From contig SBLD01000010.1 of assembly GCA_004551485.1 (NCBI GenBank), positions 69,185 through 133,184 on the forward strand: a DNA stretch of 64,000 bases, written 5' to 3'. The stretch's first letter is position 1. Each line of letters opens with the position of its first letter. Source of the stretch: Billgrantia azerbaijanica. Lineage in GTDB: Bacteria; Pseudomonadota; Gammaproteobacteria; Pseudomonadales; Halomonadaceae. This document shows positions 36,467 through 45,476 of the stretch, piece after piece. Below the pieces are notes generated by a model. It saw nothing but the letters and a program-made list of their open reading frames with translations, did no database searches and was not told the origin of the DNA. The translations under genes and the position numbers were made by a program.

Positions 36467-38023
36467 ATGACCGCCCCCACCACTCGCCGCCGCACCCGGG
36501 CCAGCGGCGCCCGCCGCAGCGGCAGAGGCGCCGTCCAGGCCGCGGCCCAGCCCTACGCCACCCGCCGTATCCCCTACTTCGAGGTCCTCGACGAAGAGGG
36601 ACTGGCGATTATCGAGCGCAACGCCGACACCATTCTCGAAGAGGTGGGGATCGACTTTCGCGACGACGAGGAGGCCCTGCAGATCTGGCGCGATGCCGGT
36701 GCCGACGTGCAAGGCGAACGGGTGCGCATGCCGCGCGGTCTGTGCCGTCAACTGATCCAGGACAACGCCCCGCGCCAGTTCACCCAGCATGCCCGCAACC
36801 CCGAACGCAACGTGGAGATCGGCGGCCCGAACACCGTCTACGTGCCCGCCTACGGCTGCCCGTTCGTGCACGACATCGATCGGGGACGTCGCTACGGCAC
36901 GCTCGAGGACTTCCAGAACTTCGTCAAGCTCGCCTATCTGTCCCCGAGCCTGCACCACTCCGGCGGCACCATCTGCGAGCCGGTCGACCTGCCGGTCAAC
37001 AAGCGTCATTTCGACATGATCTACAGCCACATGAAGTACTCCGACAAGTGCTTCATGGGCTCGGTGACGCACCCCGATCGCGCCCGGGACACGGTGGAGA
37101 TGGCCAAGATCCTATTCGGCGATCGCTGGATCGACCCTGATACCGGCAAGCCACGCACCTGCGTGATCAACCTGATCAACGCCAACTCGCCGATGACCTT
37201 CGACGACACCATGCTGGGTGCCGCCAAGGTCTACGCGCGGGCCAACCAGGCGTGCATCGTCACTCCCTTCATCCTGGCCGGCGCCATGTCGCCGGTGACC
37301 GTGGCCGGCACCGCCGCCCAGACCCTGGCCGAGGCCATGGCCGGGATGGCCTTCATACAGTTGGTGAACCCGGGCGCGCCGGTGGTGCTGGGCAGCTTCG
37401 CCAGTTCCATGTCGATGCAATCCGGCGCCCCCACCTTCGGTACGCCGGAACCGGCGCTGGTGCTCTACACCATGGCCAACCTGGCCCGCCGTCTCGGCGT
37501 ACCCTTCCGCTCCGGCGGCTCGTTCACCGCCTCCAAGCTGCCCGACGCCCAGGCCGCCAGCGAGAGCGCCAACACCTTGCTGCCCACCACCCTGGGTGGG
37601 GTCAACTTCGCCCTGCACTCGGCAGGCTGGCTGGAGGGTGGCCTGGCCATGGGCTACGAGAAGTTCGTCATGGACGCCGACCAGACCGGCATGATGCAGA
37701 CCCTGCTCAAGGGCGTCGACCTCTCCGAGAACGGCCAGGCCATGGACGCCATCCGCGAGGTCGGCCCAGGCAAGCACTTCCTGGGCTGCACGCACACCCA
37801 GGCCAATTTCAAGGACGCCTTCTACCTCTCGCCGATCACCGACAACAACAGCTTCGAGCAGTGGGACGCCGACGGCCGGCTGGACATGGCCCAGCGCGCC
37901 AACGCCCGCTGGAAGAAACTGCTCGCCGAATACGAAGCGCCCCCCCTGGACCCGGCAATCGACGAGGCCCTGCTCGACTACATGGCCACGCGCAAGGCGG
38001 CCTTCCCCGATTCCAACGTCTGA
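36467..38023 (+). CDS. MttB-family corrinoid methyltransferase, non-pyrrolysine
   Basis: 518-residue member of the trimethylamine methyltransferase (MttB) superfamily. The frame is open without an amber codon, so it is a non-pyrrolysine type like the characterised MtgB (glycine betaine), MtpB (proline betaine) and MtcB (carnitine) proteins, which demethylate quaternary amines. Core signatures include GCPFVHDIDRGRRYGTLEDF and AGAMSPVTVAGTAAQTLAEAM. GAGGAG lies 6 bases upstream of ATG 36467. The first 28 residues have seven arginines and no acids. Its substrate is unknown; the adjacent BCCT transporter supports a betaine-like compound. Confidence 0.93.
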   Translation: MTAPTTRRRTRASGARRSGRGAVQAAAQPYATRRIPYFEVLDEEGLAIIERNADTILEEVGIDFRDDEEALQIWRDAGADVQGERVRMPRGLCRQLIQDNAPRQFTQHARNPERNVEIGGPNTVYVPAYGCPFVHDIDRGRRYGTLEDFQNFVKLAYLSPSLHHSGGTICEPVDLPVNKRHFDMIYSHMKYSDKCFMGSVTHPDRARDTVEMAKILFGDRWIDPDTGKPRTCVINLINANSPMTFDDTMLGAAKVYARANQACIVTPFILAGAMSPVTVAGTAAQTLAEAMAGMAFIQLVNPGAPVVLGSFASSMSMQSGAPTFGTPEPALVLYTMANLARRLGVPFRSGGSFTASKLPDAQAASESANTLLPTTLGGVNFALHSAGWLEGGLAMGYEKFVMDADQTGMMQTLLKGVDLSENGQAMDAIREVGPGKHFLGCTHTQANFKDAFYLSPITDNNSFEQWDADGRLDMAQRANARWKKLLAEYEAPPLDPAIDEALLDYMATRKAAFPDSNV

Positions 38024-38131
38024 CCATTCACGATGCCGACCGGTCCCGCCTGCCGGTCGGCGTCCCAACCGGAGATTCGACCCCATTGGCGATACCCCCA
38101 GTGCGATAACAACAAGCCGAGGAAACCGTTG

Positions 38132-39802
38132 ATGAAAGAAACCACCCCCCCACCCTCTGAGGGCATTCCAGCCCCCGATGGCCCTGCCGACCTGATCGAC
38201 ACCGACTACGTGATCGGCCAGGACAACGTCACCGCCAGCCCCTTGGGGATCAACCTCGACCTGCACGGCAAGGTCTTCACCTTCTCCTCGCTGGTGATTC
38301 TGTTCTTCGTGATCATCACGCTGGCCCTGCAGGACCAGGTCGAACCCATCTACAACGCCCTGTTCAGCTTCTTCACCGGCAACCTGGCGTGGTTCTTCCT
38401 GCTGTCGGCCAACATCTTCGTGGTCCTCTCCGTCGCGCTGATCTTCACCCCCTTGGGCAAGGTCAGGATCGGCGGCATGCATGCCAAGCCGGACTTCAGC
38501 TACCTGGGCTGGTTCTCCATGCTGTTCGCCGCCGGCATGGGCATCGGCCTGATGTTCTACGGCGTCTCCGAACCGATCACCCACTTCGGCACCGCCATGG
38601 GCGGCACCGTCGTGGAGAACGGGGCGCGCACCGACTGGTCCCCGCTCGGCGCGGCGGCCGGCGATGCGTCGGGCGCCATCTCGTTGAGCATGGCCACCAC
38701 CATCTTCCACTGGGGCCTGCACCCCTGGGGCATCTATGCGGTGGTGGCGCTCGCCCTGGCGCTGTTCTCCTACAACAAGGGGCTGCCGCTGACCATGCGC
38801 TCGATCTTCTACCCGCTGCTGGGCGAGCGCGTGTGGGGCTGGCCGGGGCATGTCATCGACATCCTCGCCGTCTTCGCCACCCTGTTCGGTCTGGCCACCT
38901 CGCTGGGGCTGGGCGCCACCCAGGCCACGGCGGGGCTCGGCTACCTGTTCGGCGTGCCCGACACCAACACCACCATGGTGCTGCTGATCATCGGCATCAC
39001 CGCCGTGGCGCTGTGCTCGGTGGTGCTCGGCGTCGACAAAGGGGTGCAGCGGCTGTCGCAGATCAACATGGTGCTCGCCGCCCTGCTGCTGCTGTTCGTG
39101 ATTCTCGTCGGCCCCACCCTGATGATCGTGACCGGCTTCTTCGAGAACCTGGTCTCCTACGCGGTGAACCTGCCGGCGCTGTCCATGCCCTTCGGGCGCG
39201 AGGATGCCAACTTCAGTCAGGGCTGGACGGCCTTCTACTGGGCGTGGTGGATCGCCTGGTCACCCTTCGTCGGCATGTTCATCGCCCGGGTCAGCCGCGG
39301 GCGCACGGTCCGCGAGTTCCTGATCGCCGTGCTGCTGGTGCCCTCCCTCGTGTCGGTGCTGTGGATGACCGCCTTCGGCGGCACCGCCATCGACCAGGTG
39401 GTCAATCAGGGGTTCGAAGGCGTGCGCGAGGCGGCCCTCGAGCTGCAGCTCTTCGAGATGCTCGGCCAGCTGCCGCTCAGTTCGATCACCTCCTTCGTGG
39501 GCATCGTGCTGGTGATGGTGTTCTTCATCACTTCGTCGGATTCCGGCTCGCTGGTGATCGACTCCATCACCGCCGGCGGCAAGGTGGATGCGCCCAAGCC
39601 GCAGCGCATCTTCTGGGCCATCATCGAGGGGGCCATCGCCATCGCCCTGCTGCTGGGGGGCGGCCTGACCGCGCTGCAGACCGCGGTGATCACCACCGGC
39701 CTGCCCTTCACCCTGGTGCTGCTGGCGGCCTGCTACGCCATCGTCAAGGGGCTGCTCAGCGAACACCGCCACATGCGGTCGTTCGCCGTCACCCCCGGCT
39801 GA
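38132..39802 (+). CDS. BCCT-family betaine/carnitine/choline transporter
   Basis: 556-residue transporter with about 12 membrane helices. The Gly-rich segment GMGIGLMFYGVSEPI and the aromatic signature WTAFYWAWWIAWSPFVGMF followed by RVSRGRTVREF are diagnostic. GAGGA lies 8 bases upstream of ATG 38132. The N-terminus has a hydrophilic Pro-rich stretch; the C-terminus is short, so osmosensing by a long tail is unlikely. Last gene of the purU-folD-mttB unit; presumably imports the methylated substrate. Confidence 0.94.
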   Translation: MKETTPPPSEGIPAPDGPADLIDTDYVIGQDNVTASPLGINLDLHGKVFTFSSLVILFFVIITLALQDQVEPIYNALFSFFTGNLAWFFLLSANIFVVLSVALIFTPLGKVRIGGMHAKPDFSYLGWFSMLFAAGMGIGLMFYGVSEPITHFGTAMGGTVVENGARTDWSPLGAAAGDASGAISLSMATTIFHWGLHPWGIYAVVALALALFSYNKGLPLTMRSIFYPLLGERVWGWPGHVIDILAVFATLFGLATSLGLGATQATAGLGYLFGVPDTNTTMVLLIIGITAVALCSVVLGVDKGVQRLSQINMVLAALLLLFVILVGPTLMIVTGFFENLVSYAVNLPALSMPFGREDANFSQGWTAFYWAWWIAWSPFVGMFIARVSRGRTVREFLIAVLLVPSLVSVLWMTAFGGTAIDQVVNQGFEGVREAALELQLFEMLGQLPLSSITSFVGIVLVMVFFITSSDSGSLVIDSITAGGKVDAPKPQRIFWAIIEGAIAIALLLGGGLTALQTAVITTGLPFTLVLLAACYAIVKGLLSEHRHMRSFAVTPG

Positions 39803-39823
39803 CGTCACCCGGCACGGCATACC

Positions 39824-39848
39824 AAGGCGGCCTTCGGGCCGCCTTTTT
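39824..39848 (+). terminator. Rho-independent terminator after the BCCT gene
   Basis: A 9-bp stem AAGGCGGCC/GGCCGCCTT with a stable TTCG tetraloop is followed by a T-run. It closes the purU-folD-mttB-BCCT unit. Confidence 0.9.
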
Positions 39849-39880
39849 CGTAGTTGTCCATAGCTCCTACCCACAAAAGC

Positions 39881-39900
39881 CAATCGTTATCATTGATATT
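39881..39900. promoter_or_regulatory. Fur-box-like site upstream of iutA-like gene
   Basis: AT-rich CAATCGTTATCATTGATATT resembles the Fur consensus of GATAAT-type hexamers, and stands out from the GC-rich background 65 bases before the receptor start. Confidence 0.5.
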
Positions 39901-39965
39901 TTTGTTGTAAGCGATATCCTACGCCGCGGTTTCACCTTCAAGACGTGGAGAACAGCGGAGCAACC

Positions 39966-42062
39966 ATGAAGAGAACGACACGCTGTGCCCTGGCGATCGT
40001 CATCGGTTCGACCAGCCTGAGCAGCCTGGCCGAGGAGGTTCAGGAAACGATGGTGGTGGTTGGCTCGCGGACGCCGACCCAGATCAGCCAGATTCCCGGT
40101 GCCGTCTGGGTCATCGACAAGGAGCAACTTCAGCAGCAGATCGAAAGCGGCGCCGACCTGAAGACCGCCCTGGGCAAACTGGTGCCCGGCCTGGATTTCG
40201 CCCCCCAGGGACGGACCAACTACGGCCAGAACCTGCGGGGACGCAGCGTGCAAGTGTTGATCGACGGTATCTCGCTCAACAGTTCGCGCGGTCTGTCACG
40301 GCAGTTCGACGCCATCGACCCCTTCAATATCGAACGCATCGAGGTGCTCTCCGGGGCCAGCAGCCTGTATGGCGGGGGCGCGCTCGGCGGCATCATCAAC
40401 ATCATTACCCGCCGGGGAGAGAGCGGCGGCCCCCACTGGCATACCGAGGCGGGCGTCAAGTCCGGTTTCAACGCCAGTGACGACCTCGACGGGCGTCTCG
40501 CCCAGTCGATCAGCGGCGGCAACGATCGCGTCCGAGGCTACCTGGGCGTGGCCTACCAGGACAACGGTCGCCACTACGACGCCGACGGCAACGAGATCTT
40601 CCCCGACATCGCCCAGACCGACCTGCAGGACAACCGCAGCATCGACGTGCTGGGCAAGCTAAACGTCAAGCTGGCCCCCGAGCAGAGCCTGGAGCTCGGC
40701 GCGCAGCTCTATCGCTCGCGCTTCGAGGGCGAACGCGGCGTCTACTTCCCCAACCTGGACACGGCCGATCCCGATCTCGACGGCGCCGAGATCCGCGACG
40801 GCTATCGCTCCGACCGCAATCCCGCCACCGACCGCAAGATGGTCAACGCGCAGTACCATCACGGCAACCTGCTGGGACAGGACTTCTACCTGCAGGCCTT
40901 CCACCGCGAGGAGGAAGCCAGCTTCCAGGCGTTCCCCTATCCGGTCAGCGATGGCTCCGAGTTCCGTGCATCCAAGCAGAACACCGACCTCAGCGGCCTC
41001 AAGGCGCTCTTCGATGCCGCGCTGAGCGACAACGTCTCGCTCACCTACGGGGCGGACTTCGACCGGGAACGCTTCGATGCCAGCCAGATGATCTTCGACA
41101 AGGCCGTCTCGGATGCCACCGGTGGCCTCGTGCAGGAGGCCGTCAACGTCGAGCCGCGCTACCCGAGCTACCAGGTCGATACGCTGGCCGCCTTCGCCCA
41201 GGGCGACTGGAACGTCACGCAGGCCCTGACCCTCTCCGCCGGCGCGCGGCGTCAGCACACGGATGTCGACGTCGATGACTTCCGGGGCATCCCCGGCGGC
41301 CAGAATGACTACGACGCCACCCTGTTCAACGCCAGCGCGCTCTACGACCACGGCAACGGCCACCAGAACTGGCTGCGCTACAGTCAGGGGTTCGAGCTGC
41401 CCGACCCGGCCAAGTACTATGGCAAGAGCGCCGATGTCAGCGTCGCCAACAACCCGCTGTCCGCCATCGAGACCGACCAGGTGGAACTCGGCTGGCGTCT
41501 TCGCGACGGCGACTGGGCGGCCCAGGCCGCGCTCTACTACGCCTGGTCCGACAGGGCCGTCGAGAATGCCCGGGACCTGAGCGTTTCCGTCGTCGACGAC
41601 AAGAAGCGCGATTACGGCCTGGAGGGCGCCGTGACGCGCTACTTCGACAACGGTCTCGAGGCCGGCGGCACCCTGCACCTGGTGCGCTCCGAACAGAAGA
41701 GCGACGACGACGGCTGGGAGAAGCGTGATGCCCGCTACGCCTCCCTCTCCACGGCCACCGCCTATGTCGGCTGGACCGACTACGTGCGCTCGGCGCGCCT
41801 GCAGGCCAATCACGCCTTCGACCTGGAAGACGCCGCCGACCGCGAGATCGAAGGCTTCACGACCCTCGACCTGACGCTCAGCCAGCAGACGGAGGTCGGT
41901 AAGTTCAGCCTCGGCGTGCAGAACCTGCTCAATGAAAGCTACTCCACGGTCTGGGGGCAGCGCGCCGCCATGTTCTACTCCCCCTACTACGGGCCGGAGT
42001 ACCTGTACGACTACCAGGGACGGGGACGCACCTACGCGCTGACCTGGTCGCTGGAATACTGA
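39966..42062 (+). CDS. TonB-dependent receptor, IutA-like
   Basis: 698-residue outer-membrane receptor with a signal peptide (about 1-22, ending SSLA). The plug domain has LIDGISLNSSRGLSRQFDAI and IERIEVLSGASSLYGGGALGG, very close in pattern to the IutA/PvuA family for ferric aerobactin or vibrioferrin. The barrel ends in the typical aromatic Y (TWSLEY). GGAG lies 5 bases upstream of ATG 39966. A Fur-like box precedes it and a PchR-type regulator follows. The ligand is unknown. Confidence 0.9.
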   Translation: MKRTTRCALAIVIGSTSLSSLAEEVQETMVVVGSRTPTQISQIPGAVWVIDKEQLQQQIESGADLKTALGKLVPGLDFAPQGRTNYGQNLRGRSVQVLIDGISLNSSRGLSRQFDAIDPFNIERIEVLSGASSLYGGGALGGIINIITRRGESGGPHWHTEAGVKSGFNASDDLDGRLAQSISGGNDRVRGYLGVAYQDNGRHYDADGNEIFPDIAQTDLQDNRSIDVLGKLNVKLAPEQSLELGAQLYRSRFEGERGVYFPNLDTADPDLDGAEIRDGYRSDRNPATDRKMVNAQYHHGNLLGQDFYLQAFHREEEASFQAFPYPVSDGSEFRASKQNTDLSGLKALFDAALSDNVSLTYGADFDRERFDASQMIFDKAVSDATGGLVQEAVNVEPRYPSYQVDTLAAFAQGDWNVTQALTLSAGARRQHTDVDVDDFRGIPGGQNDYDATLFNASALYDHGNGHQNWLRYSQGFELPDPAKYYGKSADVSVANNPLSAIETDQVELGWRLRDGDWAAQAALYYAWSDRAVENARDLSVSVVDDKKRDYGLEGAVTRYFDNGLEAGGTLHLVRSEQKSDDDGWEKRDARYASLSTATAYVGWTDYVRSARLQANHAFDLEDAADREIEGFTTLDLTLSQQTEVGKFSLGVQNLLNESYSTVWGQRAAMFYSPYYGPEYLYDYQGRGRTYALTWSLEY

Positions 42063-42089
42063 ATCGGTCGCACAACCGATGCTCGCTTG

Positions 42090-42110
42090 GCCGCCCGTCT
42101 GGGCGGCTTT
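42090..42110 (+). terminator. Terminator after IutA-like receptor
   Basis: A 7-bp stem GCCGCCC/GGGCGGC with a GTCT loop, followed by a T-run and TTCTTGCTT. Confidence 0.8.
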
Positions 42111-42192
42111 CTTGCTTATCCGGTCATCGAGGTGAGGCGTTCAGCACCCGACATCCGCTGGCTGCGACGCCACATGTGAGAGGAGTATCGTG

Positions 42193-43143
42193 ATGACTGC
42201 CATGCCCTCCCCCCGCCCCTTCACCGCTGACGACCTGTGCCGGTTCGGTCGACGTTTCGGTATCCGCTACCGCTTTCCGAACCACAGCATCGCCGGGAGC
42301 CTGCAGCCGGAAGCCGTCGTTGCCGGGGCCGTGACAGAATTCGAGCTGCGCCCGGACATGCGGCTGACGGATTCTCGCCTCGAGGTACTGCATCCCTACG
42401 AATCGGACTCGTTGCGCCCCTCGCCGCTATTCCTGGTCGTGGTGCTGGAAGGCCAGGTCGGTGTGCGCCTTGGCGAACAGCATGCGCTGTTGAACGCTGG
42501 CTCCGCGATGACAGCGCAGTTGGGCGACCGGACGCGGTTGCACGCCATTCAGGCGCCAGGGCAGCGACTGAGAACGCTCAATCTCTCGCTCGGGCCAGTG
42601 ACGCTCGGCACGCTGGCCGACGACTCACCCGCCCTGGCACCCTTGCTCGGCGGCGAAGTCCCCCTGATGCATACCTGGCAGTTGCCCGATCACCTGCTCA
42701 CTGCAGCCCAAGCCAGTCTGGCCCATGAGCGTCACGATCCACGCCAATCGCTACTGCTCGAGGGGCTGAGCCTGCAGCTGCTGGCCCACGGACTGCCCGC
42801 CACCGCAGCTGCGCCGGTGCACCCGCTCAGCCCCGGCGAACGCCAGCGTCTCGAGGCCGTGCGTCGTGTTCTTCACGACGCTCCCGAGCGCCCGCACTCC
42901 CTGGTCGACCTGGCACGGCTGGCCGCCATGAGCCCCAGCACGCTGCGCAGCAAGTTTCGCCGGGCCTACGGCGACTCGGTATTCGGCTATCTCAAGGAGT
43001 GCCGCCTGTCCAAGGCGCGCGACTACCTGGCACAGGGCTACAGCGTCCAGCAGACGGCACACCTCTGCGGCTACCGTCACGCCACCAACTTCGCCACGGC
43101 CTTTCGCCGCCGCTTCGGCGTTCCCCCCAGCGCCCTTGGCTGA
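42193..43143 (+). CDS. AraC-family regulator, PchR-like
   Basis: 316-residue AraC/XylS regulator with a C-terminal double HTH (SLVDLARLAAMSPSTLRSKFRRAYGDSV, then RLSKARDYLAQGYSVQQTAHLCGYRHATNFATAFRRRFG in segments). The context between two siderophore receptors suggests a PchR/AlcR-type regulator responding to a ferri-siderophore. An ATG at 42193 (GAGGAG 7 bases upstream) follows an in-frame GTG at 42190. The effector is unknown. Confidence 0.88.
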   Translation: MTAMPSPRPFTADDLCRFGRRFGIRYRFPNHSIAGSLQPEAVVAGAVTEFELRPDMRLTDSRLEVLHPYESDSLRPSPLFLVVVLEGQVGVRLGEQHALLNAGSAMTAQLGDRTRLHAIQAPGQRLRTLNLSLGPVTLGTLADDSPALAPLLGGEVPLMHTWQLPDHLLTAAQASLAHERHDPRQSLLLEGLSLQLLAHGLPATAAAPVHPLSPGERQRLEAVRRVLHDAPERPHSLVDLARLAAMSPSTLRSKFRRAYGDSVFGYLKECRLSKARDYLAQGYSVQQTAHLCGYRHATNFATAFRRRFGVPPSALG

Positions 43144-43223
43144 CCGGGTTCCCTCGGCTGAAAGGCATCGGCACCACGCATAGCCATCTCGGCACGCCGC
43201 ATACCTCGGACGGTCCCGCAAAG

Positions 43224-43243
43224 AGCAATAATTCTTATTACAC
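43224..43243. promoter_or_regulatory. Fur-box-like site upstream of FhuA-like gene
   Basis: AGCAATAATTCTTATTACAC, an AT-rich near-palindrome 31 bases before the receptor start, matches Fur-type sites only approximately. Confidence 0.45.
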
Positions 43244-43274
43244 ATACAGCACACACCGAGGACACGACTTCGCC

Positions 43275-45350
43275 ATGCTGACACGCAGCCCCCTTCCCCT
43301 GGCCATCGCCCTTCTGGCCGCCAGCACCGGCGCCCATGCCCAGCCCACCGAGTCGCTGGCCCCACTGACGATCACCGCGCAGGCCGCCACCAAGACGGAC
43401 ACCCCCTTCAACGAGACGCCCCAAGCGATCTCGGTGGTGGAAAACGAGGAGTGGGAGGCCCGGGGTGCCGAGACCGTGCAGCGCGCCGCGGCCTACACCC
43501 CCGGGGTCTACACCAACCAGATCGGCGCCTCCAACCGCTACGACTACCTGGTGCTGCGGGGTTTCACCGACGGCAGCGTCAGTAACACCTTCCTCGACGG
43601 CCTCAAGGTGATGAGTGATGGCGGCTCCTTCAGCTCACTGGTCATCGATCCCTGGTTCCTCGAGCGCATCGAGGTGGTCAAGGGGCCGGCCTCGGTGCTC
43701 TACGGCCGCGCCTCCCCGGGCGGCCTGGTTGCCCAGACCCGCAAGCGCCCGGAGTTCGAGCACGGCGGTGAGCTGCGCCTCGGCGTCGGCAACAGCGCCC
43801 AGCGCAGCGCCGCCTTCGACCTCACCGGCCCCCTCGACGACGAGCGACGGCTCGCCTTCCGCCTGACCGGCCTGGCGCGCGCCGCCGACACCCAGTTCGG
43901 CCCGGTGGAAGAGGAGCGTTACGCCCTGGCACCGCAGTTGACCTGGGACATCACCGACGCCACCAGCCTGACCCTGCACGCCTACCTGCACAAGGACCCG
44001 GAGGGCGGCTACCACGCCGGTCTGCCCTTCGAGGGCACGGTGGTCGACCACGCCGGCCGTCGGATCGCCAACACCTTCTTCGAGGGCGAGGAGGATTTCA
44101 ACAAGTTCGCGCGCGACCAGCGCATGGTCGGCTACGAACTGGAGCACCGCTTCAACGACGCCCTGACCGGCCGCCAGAAGCTGCGCTACACCGATGCCGA
44201 CGTCGAGCTCGAGCAGGTCTATGCCTTCGGCTGGGCCAACGACACCGAGCTCAACCGCTTCTTCTCCAGCGGCGACGAGTCGCTCCAGGCGCTGGCGGTG
44301 GACAACCAGCTCGAGGCCAACCTGACCACCGGCTTCGTCGACCACACCCTGCTGGCCGGCCTTGACTACCAGCAGCGCGACAACGACGTCGTCTGGGGCT
44401 CGGGCGCCTTCCCCGCCATCGATGCCTTCGATCCCGACTACGGCGCCGAGCCCACCGCCATGTTCGGCGATATTCGCCGCAAGCGCGAACTCGAGCAGAC
44501 CGGCATCTACCTGCAGGATCAGCTGGCCCTGGGCAACTGGCGCCTGAACCTGGGCGGCCGCCATGACTGGGTGGACATTGCCAACACCGACCGCGACAGC
44601 GGCGCCGTCAGCGAGCTGGACGATACTCAGTTCAGCGGTCGCGCCGGGGTACTCTACCTGTTCGACAACGGCCTGGCGCCCTACGCCAGCTACACCACCT
44701 CCTTCAGCCCCAACTCCGCCGTCGATGAGAACGGCGACCTGATCGAGCCCTCCCAGGGCGAGCAGGTGGAGACGGGCCTGAAGTACCAGCCGGTGGGCAC
44801 CCAGGACCGCTACAGCCTGGCGCTCTTCCATATCACCCAGGAGAACCTCGCCACCAAGCGCGCCAGCGAGACCTTCTTCCGCGCCACCGGCGAGATCGAG
44901 TCCCAAGGCATCGAGCTGGAAGCGCATACGCAGCTGACCGACGGCCTGCGCCTGCAGGCCGGCTACAGCTATACCGACGTGACCCTGGCGAAGACCGGTG
45001 ACGCCAACGAGGGCAACACCGACAACTGGGTGCCGCGTCACCAGGCCTCGGTGTGGGGGCAATACGTCTTCCAGCAGGGCGGGCTTGCCGGTCTGGATGC
45101 CGGCCTCGGAGTGCGCTACTACGCCGATATCTACGCCGACGAAGCCAATACCGAGACGCTACCCAGCTACACCCTGGTCGATGCCACCCTGGGCTACGAC
45201 CTCTCCCATGCAGGCCTGGAGGGCGTCTCGGCCCGGCTCAACGTCACCAACCTGCTCGACGAGGAGTACGTCGCCGGCTGCAGCAGCATCAACTTCTGCT
45301 ACTTCGGCGCCGAACGCAGCGTGAAAGCCACCGTCAGCTACGCCTTCTGA
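43275..45350 (+). CDS. TonB-dependent siderophore receptor, FhuA-like
   Basis: 691-residue outer-membrane receptor with a signal peptide (about 1-23, ending AHAQ). The plug has TPQAISVVENEEWEARGAE, YDYLVLRGFTD and IERIEVVKGPASVLYGRASPGG, matching the FhuA/FpvA-like siderophore-receptor group. It ends in F (TVSYAF). No STN domain is present, so it does not signal through FecR. The ribosome-binding site is weak (GAGGA 13 bases upstream). The ligand is probably a hydroxamate, but this is not certain. Confidence 0.9.
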   Translation: MLTRSPLPLAIALLAASTGAHAQPTESLAPLTITAQAATKTDTPFNETPQAISVVENEEWEARGAETVQRAAAYTPGVYTNQIGASNRYDYLVLRGFTDGSVSNTFLDGLKVMSDGGSFSSLVIDPWFLERIEVVKGPASVLYGRASPGGLVAQTRKRPEFEHGGELRLGVGNSAQRSAAFDLTGPLDDERRLAFRLTGLARAADTQFGPVEEERYALAPQLTWDITDATSLTLHAYLHKDPEGGYHAGLPFEGTVVDHAGRRIANTFFEGEEDFNKFARDQRMVGYELEHRFNDALTGRQKLRYTDADVELEQVYAFGWANDTELNRFFSSGDESLQALAVDNQLEANLTTGFVDHTLLAGLDYQQRDNDVVWGSGAFPAIDAFDPDYGAEPTAMFGDIRRKRELEQTGIYLQDQLALGNWRLNLGGRHDWVDIANTDRDSGAVSELDDTQFSGRAGVLYLFDNGLAPYASYTTSFSPNSAVDENGDLIEPSQGEQVETGLKYQPVGTQDRYSLALFHITQENLATKRASETFFRATGEIESQGIELEAHTQLTDGLRLQAGYSYTDVTLAKTGDANEGNTDNWVPRHQASVWGQYVFQQGGLAGLDAGLGVRYYADIYADEANTETLPSYTLVDATLGYDLSHAGLEGVSARLNVTNLLDEEYVAGCSSINFCYFGAERSVKATVSYAF

Positions 45351-45356
45351 CGCCCT

Positions 45357-45386
45357 GCCAACGGCGGCCGGGGGGCCGCCGTTGGC
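45357..45386. terminator. Long hairpin after FhuA-like receptor
   Basis: A 13-bp perfect stem (45357-45369 with 45374-45386, loop GGGG) lies 6 bases after the stop. No T-run follows, so it may be an mRNA-stability hairpin. Confidence 0.6.
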
Positions 45387-45427
45387 ACGATGGTTTGACA
45401 GCGAGCCCGTCCCCGGCTACATTCGAG

Positions 45428-45447
45428 AATGAATTTCATTTCCAATG
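45428..45447. promoter_or_regulatory. Fur-box-like site upstream of small orphan gene
   Basis: GAATGAATTTCATTTCCAAT is AT-rich, contains ATGAAnTTCAT symmetry, and lies 30 bases before the chosen start. If the upstream ATG at 45429 were used, the site would be coding. Confidence 0.4.
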
Positions 45448-45476
45448 AATCCCCGCCACGAATGCGAGCCGCCGCC

